A stretch of 64,000 nt of DNA, taken from the NCBI GenBank assembly GCA_012103455.1, contig WLWT01000001.1, positions 2,032,001 through 2,096,000 of the forward strand. The letters are read 5' to 3'. Within the stretch, counting starts at the first letter, position 1; each line of letters starts with the position of its first letter. Below the pieces are notes generated by a model. It did not search any database, was not told the DNA's origin, and saw only the letters and a list, made by a program, of their open reading frames with translations. Shown piece by piece: positions 1-7,931 of this stretch. The position numbers and the translations under genes are program-made. The DNA comes from Gammaproteobacteria bacterium. GTDB lineage: Bacteria > Pseudomonadota > Gammaproteobacteria > HK1.

Positions 1-407
1 TGGGCATGATGCTACTTGCAAATATTGCGCTGTTGCTTCGGAGATCTTGAACAGGCTCTGAGAAAGCGATTGTCAGGAAAACGCTGGGACAACTCGGCGG
101 CGAGGACCAGGAAGGATTGAGGACAGTTGTTGAATCGATTATCGGATAACTATTCCATCAACGACAAAGCCCCGCAACTTGGGGTGTTGTCAACTGAACA
201 TCCAACAAAGATTCGTCATACCATACGTCTTCGTAATCACCAGCAACCAGAAAACGCCAGCCAGGGGGAAGCCCTGAATATTGCCTTATTTCAGGGCATC
301 ATTCCTTCGCGAACATTTAAGCAATGCCTACCTTCAAGTCATTTGGCGAAGGGAAGTAATCTGCCTCGTGCTGCTCGCAAAGCAGTTTTTGCATTTCCCG
401 AACGTCC
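1..407. other. no supported gene
   Basis: I see no convincing coding region, RNA gene or repeat here. Two short open frames on the plus strand overlap each other in different frames, have no recognisable domain and no clear ribosome binding site, so I treat them as chance frames. The stretch may be the eroded flank of the integrase remnant that follows. Confidence 0.4.
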
Positions 408-932
408 TTATTCAAGGCCATGCTCCTTCTTCATTTGACGTGAGAATCTACTCAGCTCAGCTCCTTGGCGCGACGAACAAGTCGGACATTGTGGCTGGAC
501 CGAATCAACATCCCTCATCCTTGTTTTGAGGCCGAGTCGTGATTTGGGCCGGTGTCGATTCGTATGTTTCCGACGACAGAGGTAGCACGTGCCTCCACTG
601 TCCTGCGCCAATAGGCCCATGTCGTTGATGTCCAATACACCGAGAGGTATTCGATATGTTAGAGCAACACCACCGAGCGATAAGCGATTATCGAGCAAGG
701 TGATACTGACGTTCCCTCGCTTCGGACGAATTGCCCAACTCCAACGAATGCCTGTCGTTGAGTCGCTGACCTCCCCATAGTCGGGGAAGACACTTGGTGT
801 CCGTTCTTGCGTTAGCGAACCATACAAGACCAGAAGACTCTCATTCTGTCTCTGCCGATCCGGAATTGGCGTCATAGCAATCCGGTGTTGTTGTTCCCCA
901 ACCGCAAGTAGGGATGCCAGGGTGGGTATCAT
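408..932 (-). CDS. hypothetical protein, uncertain
   Basis: A 174-residue open frame that I do not recognise. The middle part (about residues 60-100) alternates hydrophobic and polar residues like a beta-rich fold. The end, from about residue 115, is rich in Cys, Arg and Lys and looks like out-of-frame translation, so the frame may be a broken gene. There are no transmembrane segments or signal peptide. It lies next to an integrase remnant on the opposite strand, which fits an eroded mobile-element border. It may not be a real gene. Confidence 0.25.
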   Translation of the reverse strand: MIPTLASLLAVGEQQHRIAMTPIPDRQRQNESLLVLYGSLTQERTPSVFPDYGEVSDSTTGIRWSWAIRPKRGNVSITLLDNRLSLGGVALTYRIPLGVLDINDMGLLAQDSGGTCYLCRRKHTNRHRPKSRLGLKTRMRDVDSVQPQCPTCSSRQGAELSRFSRQMKKEHGLE

Positions 933-1133
933 GCCACCACGGCGCTGGATCGTGACGGCGTGCAGGTCACCTCGCGCAAGGTGGTCGAGGCCTGTGGGTT
1001 AAAAAAGAGCACGCCCCATAGCTATGCGACCCACCTGATTGAGGCGAGTGTCGCTCTGTTGCAGGTGCAAAAACTGTTGGGACATCGTTCCCTTGGCGAT
1101 TGGTATATCCAAATTGCCGAGCGACACTTATAG
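930..1133 (+). pseudogene. tyrosine recombinase (integrase) C-terminal remnant
   Basis: Translating in the frame that ends at the TAG at 1131-1133 gives the C-terminal catalytic part of a phage/XerC-type integrase. Visible pieces are the box II-like PHSYATHLIEA segment and LLGHRSLGD, which carries the conserved His of the LLGH motif. The catalytic Arg of the usual HxLRH motif is missing; about four residues are lost between PH and SYATHL. The usual catalytic Tyr region is also altered (a Tyr occurs in DWYIQ). There is no start codon and the N-terminal two thirds are absent, so this is a dead fragment. It marks an old integration event at the left of the window. Confidence 0.7.
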
Positions 1134-1152
1134 TAATACGGTTTTGTGTTTG

Positions 1153-2301
1153 TCAGTGCGACAGGCCGTCGCTGGCCTGAAGCGCCACTAAACGGCGCAG
1201 GTGAAAATCCACGTCGCCATGAGTCGCATCGATCATGGTGATGCGCTTGAAATAGTGGCTGATGTCCAACTCATCGGTCATGCCCATGCCACCGTGCAAT
1301 TGCACTGCATCCTGGCCGATAAGGCGGATGGCTTCGCCGGTTTTGACTTTAGCCGTGGAGGCTAAGCGGGCCCGCTCTTGAGGACTGCCGTTGTCCATGC
1401 CGGCGGCGGCCAACAATGTCATCGAGCGGGCCAGTTCGAGAGCGATGTACATATCCACCAGGCGGTGTTGGATAACTTGGAACTTGCCAATGGGCAGGCC
1501 GAATTGCTTGCGGTTCTTGGTGTATTCGAGGGTGGCGGCATGCAGGTAGTCCATGGCGCCAATGGCTTCGGCGCAAAGTGCTACTGTGGCCTCGTCCATA
1601 CAGGTGGACAGTAACTCCAGGCCACCGTTCACAGGGCTCAGTAGCGCGTCCGTACTTACGGCGACACCCTCTAGCGACAGATCGGCGGCGCGCAGGCCAT
1701 CCACCGTGGGGTAGTCACGGACGGTGAGCCCCGCGGCGCCAGCGTCCACTATGAATAGCGAGATGCCGTGTTTGTCGTTATCGTTGCCTTGCGTTCGCGC
1801 GCTAAGAATGAGCTTGTCGGCGGCGCCAGCGAAGTGCGCAACGGCTTTACTACCGGTAATACGGTAGCCACTGTCACTGGCCTCAGCCCGGGTGGCGACA
1901 CGGTTAAGAGCGTAGCGCGAGCGCGGTTCGGCGTGGGCGATAGCCATGAGGGTTTTGCCCGTGGCCAGGGCTTGCGCCAATTCCGTGTCCTTACAGCCGC
2001 TCCTATCCAGTAGCGCCGCGGCGAACACCATGTTTTGCACTAGGGGCTCCACGGCCAGCGCCCGCCCGACTGCCTCCATCACCACGGCGCAATCGACCGT
2101 GCCACCGCCCAGTCCGTCCAGGCGCTCCGGTAGGCGCAACGCGAGCCAGCCGAGTTCACACATCTGGGCCCATAATTCGCGGTCGAAGCCGGGGGCATCG
2201 GCGATGCGTTCGCGCCGCTTCGGCAGGTCGTAGTTGTCGGCTAAAAAACGCCTGGCGCTCTGTGCCAGGAGGCGCTGTTCCTCGCTGAATTCCAGGTCCA
2301 A
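1153..2301 (-). CDS. acyl-CoA dehydrogenase family protein
   Basis: A 382-residue flavoprotein of the acyl-CoA dehydrogenase family, which oxidises acyl-CoA thioesters to enoyl-CoA with FAD in the cytoplasm. The N-terminal helical domain starts with the typical MDLEFSEEQ. The C-terminal domain carries QLHGGMGMTDELDISHYFKR, typical of the FAD-binding end of the family. The middle beta domain is shortened and more divergent, as in the smaller subunit-like members that pair with a second dehydrogenase. It lies 66 bp downstream of another acyl-CoA dehydrogenase gene on the same strand, so the two probably form an operon and possibly a heteromer. The substrate cannot be told from sequence. Confidence 0.9.
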   Translation of the reverse strand: MDLEFSEEQRLLAQSARRFLADNYDLPKRRERIADAPGFDRELWAQMCELGWLALRLPERLDGLGGGTVDCAVVMEAVGRALAVEPLVQNMVFAAALLDRSGCKDTELAQALATGKTLMAIAHAEPRSRYALNRVATRAEASDSGYRITGSKAVAHFAGAADKLILSARTQGNDNDKHGISLFIVDAGAAGLTVRDYPTVDGLRAADLSLEGVAVSTDALLSPVNGGLELLSTCMDEATVALCAEAIGAMDYLHAATLEYTKNRKQFGLPIGKFQVIQHRLVDMYIALELARSMTLLAAAGMDNGSPQERARLASTAKVKTGEAIRLIGQDAVQLHGGMGMTDELDISHYFKRITMIDATHGDVDFHLRRLVALQASDGLSH

Positions 2302-2367
2302 AGTGGTTGTTCCTCGGGGTTGTCGGATGGTGGGCGGACAGGGCGTGTAACAGCGCTATGGTTTGCG

Positions 2368-3552
2368 TCAAAGACGCAGCACCGCTTTGGCGATGATGTT
2401 CTTTTGGATTTCGTTGCTGCCACCGTAGATGGAGGTCTTGCGGTTGTTGAAATAACCGGCGGCCAAGGTGGCGGCATAGTCGGGCCCGAGTGTGTCGCCG
2501 TGCGCTTCATTGAACAGTGGGTGGGCGTAGTTGCCCACCGCCTTGTAGAGCAGTTCGGACAGACGTTGCTGGATTTCGGTGCCTTTTATCTTGAGGATGG
2601 AGGCTTCCGGTCCTGGGCCATGTCCGGCGCTTTCCCGCGATACCAGGCGCAATACGGTTGCCTCCAGCGCATCTATGTCGGTTTGCACACTGGCCAAGTG
2701 ACGGGCGAAGTCCGGATTGTCCACCAAGGGATGACCGTCGTCGTCACACTCCGCAGCGGCGATATCCCGCAGGCGGCCCAACTGCCACTTGGAGCGGCCC
2801 ACGGCGGCGATGTTGGTGCGCTCGTGGCCGAGTAGGAATTTGGCGTAGGTCCAGCCTTTGTTCTCCTCACCCACGCGGTGGGTGATGGGTACCCGCACGT
2901 CCTCGAAGAACACGGTGTTCACCTCGTGACCGCCATCCATGGTGGTGATCGGGCGCACGCTGATACCGGGTGTTTTCATGTCGATGAGCAGGAATGAGAT
3001 GCCCTCTTGCGGTTTGCCGCCCTGGCCCGTACGCACCAGGCAGAACATCCAGTCCGCGTGTTGCGCCAGCGTGGTCCATGTTTTAGCGCCGTTGATCACG
3101 TACTCATCGCCGTCACTTACCGCGCGGGTGGACAAGGAAGCTAGGTCCGAACCGGAGCCCGGTTCCGAATAACCCTGGCACCACCAGTCGTCGGAGGCGA
3201 GTATGCGCGGCAGAAAATAACTCTTTTGTTCATCGCTGCCGAATGCCATCAAGACCGGCGCCACCATGCTGACACCGAATGGGATGATGCGCGGTGCGCC
3301 GCCCATGGCCAGCTCCTCATCGAAAATGTGCCGTTCCACCGGCCCCCAGCCGGTGCCGCCGTATTCCACTGGCCAACCGGGTGCCATCCAACCACGCTCA
3401 TGTAGGGTTTTTTGCCAATCGACTTGCTCTTCTTTGGTCAGCGCGAGTCCCGCATCGACCTTTTGCCGGGTGCTCCGGGGTAGTTTGTCGTTGACGAAAG
3501 CACGTACTTCTTCCTGGAAGCGGAGCTGTTCTGCGGTGAGTTCCAATTGCAC
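2368..3552 (-). CDS. acyl-CoA dehydrogenase
   Basis: A full-length acyl-CoA dehydrogenase of 394 residues. I place the start at the GTG at 3552, giving VQLELTAEQLRFQEEV, the usual N-terminus. An upstream ATG at 3612 would add 20 basic residues unlike the family. The FAD/substrate domain contains WCQGYSEPGSGSDLAS and TWTTLAQHADW. The C-terminal GGSNEIQKNIIAK motif is classic for the family and contacts FAD. It is the first gene of a two-gene unit with the dehydrogenase ending at 1153. It probably serves in fatty-acid, branched-chain or steroid-side-chain beta-oxidation; the substrate is unknown. Confidence 0.93.
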   Translation of the reverse strand: MQLELTAEQLRFQEEVRAFVNDKLPRSTRQKVDAGLALTKEEQVDWQKTLHERGWMAPGWPVEYGGTGWGPVERHIFDEELAMGGAPRIIPFGVSMVAPVLMAFGSDEQKSYFLPRILASDDWWCQGYSEPGSGSDLASLSTRAVSDGDEYVINGAKTWTTLAQHADWMFCLVRTGQGGKPQEGISFLLIDMKTPGISVRPITTMDGGHEVNTVFFEDVRVPITHRVGEENKGWTYAKFLLGHERTNIAAVGRSKWQLGRLRDIAAAECDDDGHPLVDNPDFARHLASVQTDIDALEATVLRLVSRESAGHGPGPEASILKIKGTEIQQRLSELLYKAVGNYAHPLFNEAHGDTLGPDYAATLAAGYFNNRKTSIYGGSNEIQKNIIAKAVLRL

Positions 3553-3649
3553 GGGCGCCTCCGATCTCGTTCGTTTGCCGATACGGGTATTGTGCCTGTC
3601 GCGGTCCCGCACTGAAACTCTCTTAAATCGACAGATGAGAATTCGGAGT

Positions 3650-4036
3650 CTAGTATCCTTGCGAGATTTCTACCCGCTCGGCATCGGCTATACGCACCTG
3701 TAGGCCTTCGGTGGTGGTGAAACTGCGCCCCTCTATATCGCCCTGGTGGGCCTGATAAGTCGCGACATCGCCACTGCCGGTGTTGATGACACGAATGGTG
3801 ACTACTTGCTGATTTTCGCGCCACGTGGAGTAATACCAAAGCGCGGAAGAGCCGGCGACCAGGGCGGCGAATAGATAAGCGCCCGTGCGTATCCAAGGGG
3901 GCATGGCGGAGGCCTGCGCCGGCTGCGTTTGCACCACCCGTATCACTTTGGGCTCGGCCGCCTTGCGATTGCGCAGGCGTTGCAGAAAAATGCCGATGGC
4001 GATCACCAGGCCGGTAAATAGCAATTTGGTCAGCAT
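3650..4036 (-). CDS. small two-helix membrane protein, unknown function
   Basis: A 128-residue protein I do not recognise. A hydrophobic N-terminal segment (residues 3-19) is followed by a basic linker, then a second hydrophobic segment (about residues 50-67) and a soluble C-terminal tail of about 60 residues, probably outside the membrane. The tail contains GEVxTYQAH-like and RVEISQG stretches. It ends about 100 bp upstream of the acyl-CoA dehydrogenase start on the same strand. A longer frame on the same strand (to 4145) is out of phase and looks spurious. Confidence 0.6.
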   Translation of the reverse strand: MLTKLLFTGLVIAIGIFLQRLRNRKAAEPKVIRVVQTQPAQASAMPPWIRTGAYLFAALVAGSSALWYYSTWRENQQVVTIRVINTGSGDVATYQAHQGDIEGRSFTTTEGLQVRIADAERVEISQGY

Positions 4037-4167
4037 GTGGTTGAACGGTACCCGTACGCGCCTTCGCTACGAGGATAGCGGCGGCGCGCCAAAGCGCAAG
4101 AACCGGGTCGAGATGGCGCCAGCGTGGGCGTAAAGTCGGGGCCATCGGGTTGCAGGAGAGTCTTTAA

Positions 4168-5022
4168 GTGGAACGATCAGACCGGGATTACGAGCGTGTT
4201 GCCAACGCCATCCGATTTTTGGACAACCAGCGGCGCCGGCGCCCAACGCTCGATGAGGTAGCGGGGCACGTGGGACTCAGTTCACATCATTTTCAACGTA
4301 TGTTCCGCCAATGGTGCGGTGTTACTCCCAAGCAGTTTTTGGGTTACTTGACAGTGCAGGATGCGAAACCGTTGTTAGACGCGCAATGGCCGGTCCTCGA
4401 GGTCAGTGATGCCGTTGGACTGTCCGGGCCCAGCCGCTTGCATGATCTATTCGTCTCATTGGAGGCGATGAGTCCTGGGCAGTATAAAGCAGCCGGGGCG
4501 GGACTTGAGTTCAAATATGGCTCTTACGACAGCCCCTTTGGCCGCTTTTTTATGCTTCGCACTGCGCGGGGTATTTGCTCGCTGGAATTTATAGACGAGG
4601 CCGATGACGGCGGTGATGCGCTGGTTCGTGCCCGCCGCCGGTGGTCCGCCGGCCGCTTCGACGCCGATGGCATAGACGGTGAGCAGTTGGCGGCGCGTTT
4701 GTTCATGGACAAAGGTGACGGACCGATCCCCGTACAGCTATGTGGCACCAACTTTCAACTCAAAGTATGGGCCGCTTTGCTGTCCTTGCCGCTCGGTTGT
4801 ACCGTGCGCTACGCCGACGTGGCCGAGCGCATTGGCGCGCCGCGGGCGGTGCGGGCGGTGGGCAACGCGCTTGGCGCTAATCCTGTGGTATGGCTGGTGC
4901 CCTGTCACCGGGTGATCCGAAGCGTGGGCGGCGTGGGCGGCTACCGCTTTGGCGAGGAGAGAAAGCGCATCATGTTGGCGTGGGAGCGGGCGCGGGCAAA
5001 TGGTTATACATTGGTTATATAG
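4168..5022 (+). CDS. Ada-like AraC/O6-methylguanine-DNA methyltransferase fusion
   Basis: A 284-residue fusion of an AraC-type double helix-turn-helix (about residues 10-110, with GLSSHHFQRMFRQWCGVTP) and a methylated-DNA-protein cysteine methyltransferase domain (about 115-275). The suicide acceptor Cys246 lies in the PCHR motif, followed by the usual VGGYRFG loop. It removes methyl groups from O6-methylguanine irreversibly. Unlike E. coli Ada it lacks the N-terminal Cys4 zinc domain that repairs phosphotriesters and switches on transcription, so any regulatory role would need another trigger. The start is the GTG at 4168, with a purine-rich stretch (caggagag) about 10 bases upstream. A 12-bp tandem repeat (ctatataggggg) overlaps the stop region. 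Confidence 0.88.
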   Translation: MERSDRDYERVANAIRFLDNQRRRRPTLDEVAGHVGLSSHHFQRMFRQWCGVTPKQFLGYLTVQDAKPLLDAQWPVLEVSDAVGLSGPSRLHDLFVSLEAMSPGQYKAAGAGLEFKYGSYDSPFGRFFMLRTARGICSLEFIDEADDGGDALVRARRRWSAGRFDADGIDGEQLAARLFMDKGDGPIPVQLCGTNFQLKVWAALLSLPLGCTVRYADVAERIGAPRAVRAVGNALGANPVVWLVPCHRVIRSVGGVGGYRFGEERKRIMLAWERARANGYTLVI

Positions 5023-5047
5023 GGGGCTATATAGGGGGCTACGCGGC

Positions 5048-6928
5048 CTAAGACTGCTGCCGCGCAGCCGCGCTCGGCCCGTGTATGGGCGGCAATCTGC
5101 TCGAACACTCGCCTAGCCGTGCGCGTGGGCCGCGTATATCCTCTTTCTTGATGCCGAAATTTTTCATCCGGTACGCAAGAGTGGAGGGCTTCAACCCTAG
5201 CAAGACCGCCGCACCATCAGGGCCCGATACCCGCCCCCTACAGTGGCGCAAGGCGGCCAGCATGTTGGCTCTCTCGATCGCGCGCATCTCATCTTCGGTG
5301 CGTATTTGCTGTGGTAGGGCCGGTGATGTTTCTATGGCAGGACGGTTCGGGCGGGCAGGCGGTAATGCGGTTTCCAGCCGCAGGCGGTCGCTTGTGCTCA
5401 CGATGAGCGCATGTTCGAGCACACCCCTAAGCTCCTGCACATTGCCGCTCCAGTCGTGGGCCTTGAGTTGCATGAGTTGCTGGCGGGTGAGCGATACCTC
5501 GCGCTGCCCTAGTTTTTCGCAAATTCGTTGCAAAAAATGCTGCGCGAGGGGGGCGATATCCTCCGGCCGCTGGCGCAATGGTGGAACGTGTACCGAAAAA
5601 ACGCTTATTTTGTCGTACAACGCCTCATTGAACCGGCCGGCGTGTACCGCACTTTCCAGATCATGGCTGCTGGTCGCCAGCACACGCACTCGCGCCCTAT
5701 TCTCCGAGTTCCCATTCTTGGGGGTTGCACTCTCCAAGGCCTGCAGAAGCTGCAGTTGCAAATCCAGCGATAGCCCCTCGACGTTCTCCAACACGAGGGT
5801 GGCGTTCTCGGCTACACGAAGGACTGGGGGCTCGTCACTAGGCACCCGCTCGGCGGGGCCGAACAGCTGTGTTTGCGCTTGCTCCAGGCGGGCACACTTG
5901 ACTGCCACCAACGGCTTCGCGTGACGTGTACTACTGGCGTGTATCGCCCGCGTCAACGCCGCTTTGCCAACCCCCCGCTCACCGACGATCAGAACATTAG
6001 TATCGATGGCCGCAATCGCGTGTACGCGTTCCATGGTGCGCCGCATGGCCCGGCTTTCGACGATCAGCGGTTCGTTGTCCTCAGCGCCTTGCGCCATCCG
6101 TTCACTCACCAGTGAGCGCTCGAGGTCCAGGGACTGGCGCAATTGCTCGATCTCTGCGCGGGCCTGATGCTGTTCCGATTCCAAGCGGCGGACTGTGGAA
6201 ATGTCCTTGAATACCACCACCGCGCCGGCCAAGCGTTCTTTATTCCAAATCGGTGCACAGGTGTACTCAACGGCGAGTGCGTTGCCATCCATGCGCCAAA
6301 ACACCTCGTCGTCCACTCGGCTGGACTCGCCTTCTTTGTAGGCCGCGCGGATAGGACTGTCCTCGCGCGCATAGGGCGAGCCGTCGGCCTTCGAGTGCTG
6401 CACCACGTCATGCAGCGGCTGGCCGATGAGTTCCTCGGCCTTGCCGCTTAAAATCGATAGGGCTTCACCGTTCATGAAGGTAATGCGGCCCAAATCGTCC
6501 ACGCCGCAAATCCCCTCTCCGGCTGCCTCCAAGATACGCTGGTGCATACTACGCACGCCGGTGTCTCCACCGGCGTGCGCGCGAATCGTTTCAAAGGCGG
6601 TAATGACAGTCCAGGCCGCGCCATCGCCGGCTGATACGGTCCGCCAAGCCCACAGGCGCACCAGCATGGGCCGGCCCGTAGTACTCAGCGTGCCCATGAG
6701 GCCCCGAACGGCGCGGCCATCGCTGGCGGCAAAGCGGATCCTGGCGGTAATACGCACCTGGTCAACGGCATCGAACAGCTCCGCCGCGTCCAGTGACACC
6801 GGCGTATTTCTAGCAATACTGAGGAGGTCACGCCACGCCGGACTCAGCTCGCGGCAGACCAAATCGTCATCAACAACGGCCATCAGAACTGGAGATTCAC
6901 GCAAAGCGGCCTGCAGAACATCGGACAT
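5048..6928 (-). CDS. PAS-AAA-Fis regulator, degenerate sigma-54 activator type
   Basis: A 626-residue NtrC-family regulator. Domains in order: two PAS-like sensor regions (about 10-115 and 128-245), a coiled linker, an AAA+ domain (about 285-510) and a Fis-type helix-turn-helix (about 550-600, GAAVLLGLKPSTLAYRMKNFGI). The AAA+ core is unusual. Walker A reads GERGVGKA (316-323) with Ala in place of the Thr/Ser that binds magnesium. The GAFTGA loop that contacts sigma-54 is absent after LFG (355-357). Walker B reads TLVLENVEG instead of the usual acidic LFLDE form. It therefore probably cannot hydrolyse ATP or remodel sigma-54 holoenzyme, and may act as a sigma-70 regulator like TyrR, or simply be eroding. 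It is convergent with the Ada-like gene. The frame is intact over 1.9 kb. Confidence 0.85.
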   Translation of the reverse strand: MSDVLQAALRESPVLMAVVDDDLVCRELSPAWRDLLSIARNTPVSLDAAELFDAVDQVRITARIRFAASDGRAVRGLMGTLSTTGRPMLVRLWAWRTVSAGDGAAWTVITAFETIRAHAGGDTGVRSMHQRILEAAGEGICGVDDLGRITFMNGEALSILSGKAEELIGQPLHDVVQHSKADGSPYAREDSPIRAAYKEGESSRVDDEVFWRMDGNALAVEYTCAPIWNKERLAGAVVVFKDISTVRRLESEQHQARAEIEQLRQSLDLERSLVSERMAQGAEDNEPLIVESRAMRRTMERVHAIAAIDTNVLIVGERGVGKAALTRAIHASSTRHAKPLVAVKCARLEQAQTQLFGPAERVPSDEPPVLRVAENATLVLENVEGLSLDLQLQLLQALESATPKNGNSENRARVRVLATSSHDLESAVHAGRFNEALYDKISVFSVHVPPLRQRPEDIAPLAQHFLQRICEKLGQREVSLTRQQLMQLKAHDWSGNVQELRGVLEHALIVSTSDRLRLETALPPARPNRPAIETSPALPQQIRTEDEMRAIERANMLAALRHCRGRVSGPDGAAVLLGLKPSTLAYRMKNFGIKKEDIRGPRARLGECSSRLPPIHGPSAAARQQS

Positions 6929-6992
6929 ATGTCGCCTCTCAGGATCCTGTGATGAGTCTAGCGGAATACTGAGAGTATATAGATGTTTTGCT

Positions 6993-7430
6993 TTAAATAA
7001 AGATTGTAACTGATTGATTTTTAATAAATGAGGAATTGTTTATATTGCCGATGAGGCAGTTCCACCGTACCGGTATCTTCGCCTGCATGGATAGCGCCCC
7101 GTCTTCGTTGGCCGCCCGGTGGCGAACGTCCACCAGTTCTTTGCCGTCCTTGATCCGGGTCCCGATCACCCCATTGGTGAAATGAAGCACGTCGCCCACT
7201 GGTCGTCCCGGCGCATTGCGGACCCCTCGATAAGAACCTGTCATGGGTTCGCGAGGTGAGAAAAATGGCACGACCATCGAAGAATTCCAGACGGGGTTAT
7301 TCAACGGAGTTGAAGGTGGCGTGGTCGGCCCATTGCTGATGAACCTGTCCTGATGGATAGAAGCCATCCGAATTGTCCTTCTGCTCGATTTGCTGACGAT
7401 GCCGTCGTCCACTGTCGCTCCAAGGCACAC
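6993..7430 (-). pseudogene. possible MaoC-like hydratase remnant
   Basis: The open frame spans 145 codons, but only its middle looks protein-like. That part runs from about position 7300 down to 7070 and contains VVPFFSPREPMTGSYRGVR and HFTNGVIGTRIKDGKELVD. These segments resemble the C-terminal half of hot-dog fold acyl dehydratases (MaoC/NodN type), which would fit the neighbouring acyl-CoA dehydrogenases. The N-terminal part is low complexity and the C-terminus is AT-rich and unlike the family. No ribosome binding site is evident. I treat it as a decayed fragment; the family assignment is tentative. Confidence 0.35.
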
Positions 7431-7475
7431 AGGCCGAGCACCTTCTAAGGCAGATTAGCGAAAGATTACAGTCAT

Positions 7476-7615
7476 GGGCACCTGCTAAAAATGCACTTTT
7501 CCGCGATTGCGGCGTCAGCGCCGTGCTCGGATCCTCAGGTATGACCCATACACTGCGGTTGTGCGCGCGGTGCTTCCTTGCACTCACGAAAAAATGACTA
7601 TTTTTAGGGCTGTCC
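7476..7615 (-). repeat. MITE-like element copy 1
   Basis: About 140 bp; the reverse-oriented copy of the dispersed element. It has terminal inverted repeats of the form GGGCACCTSYTAAAAAT, with the right end altered to tttttagggctgtcc. The internal conserved part (tgcactttttccgcgattgcgg ... ggtgcttccttgcactcacg) matches the other copies. No flanking duplication is apparent, so this copy is probably old. Confidence 0.85.
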
Positions 7616-7931
7616 TTAACGTCGGTGTCCGAATGTCGCGGAGAGGATCATCTTGCCCGCTTGGGTTATTTGCTGCTTCTAAAGTTAAGAAAATAGGGGT
7701 TAGCATCAACATTCGCCGCTGTTGTAATGAAGTTATTGGTGTAGAAGAATCCTGTCGTTAAAACTAAAAAAGTGTTACAGCACTTGATTTTTTTGTATAA
7801 TTACACAGTTGCATATAGACCCTTTAAGAGTATAAAGATGAATTTGAATGTATAAATGCGCGCTTACAAGAAAACACCAGTCGAAGTAAGAAATAGCCAA
7901 TGCATAGATCCTTAATCCAGAGATCGTTGTT
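7616..7931. other. AT-rich intergenic region
   Basis: No gene is supported. Base composition becomes markedly AT-rich towards the acyltransferase that follows, which probably marks the left edge of an acquired segment. It presumably contains the acyltransferase promoter, but I cannot pick one out with confidence. Confidence 0.4.

Noticed and set aside
3438..4145. 235-codon frame on the minus strand
   Set aside because: It overlaps the small membrane protein and the start of the acyl-CoA dehydrogenase in a different phase; composition is Arg/Pro-rich, as expected for an out-of-frame reading.
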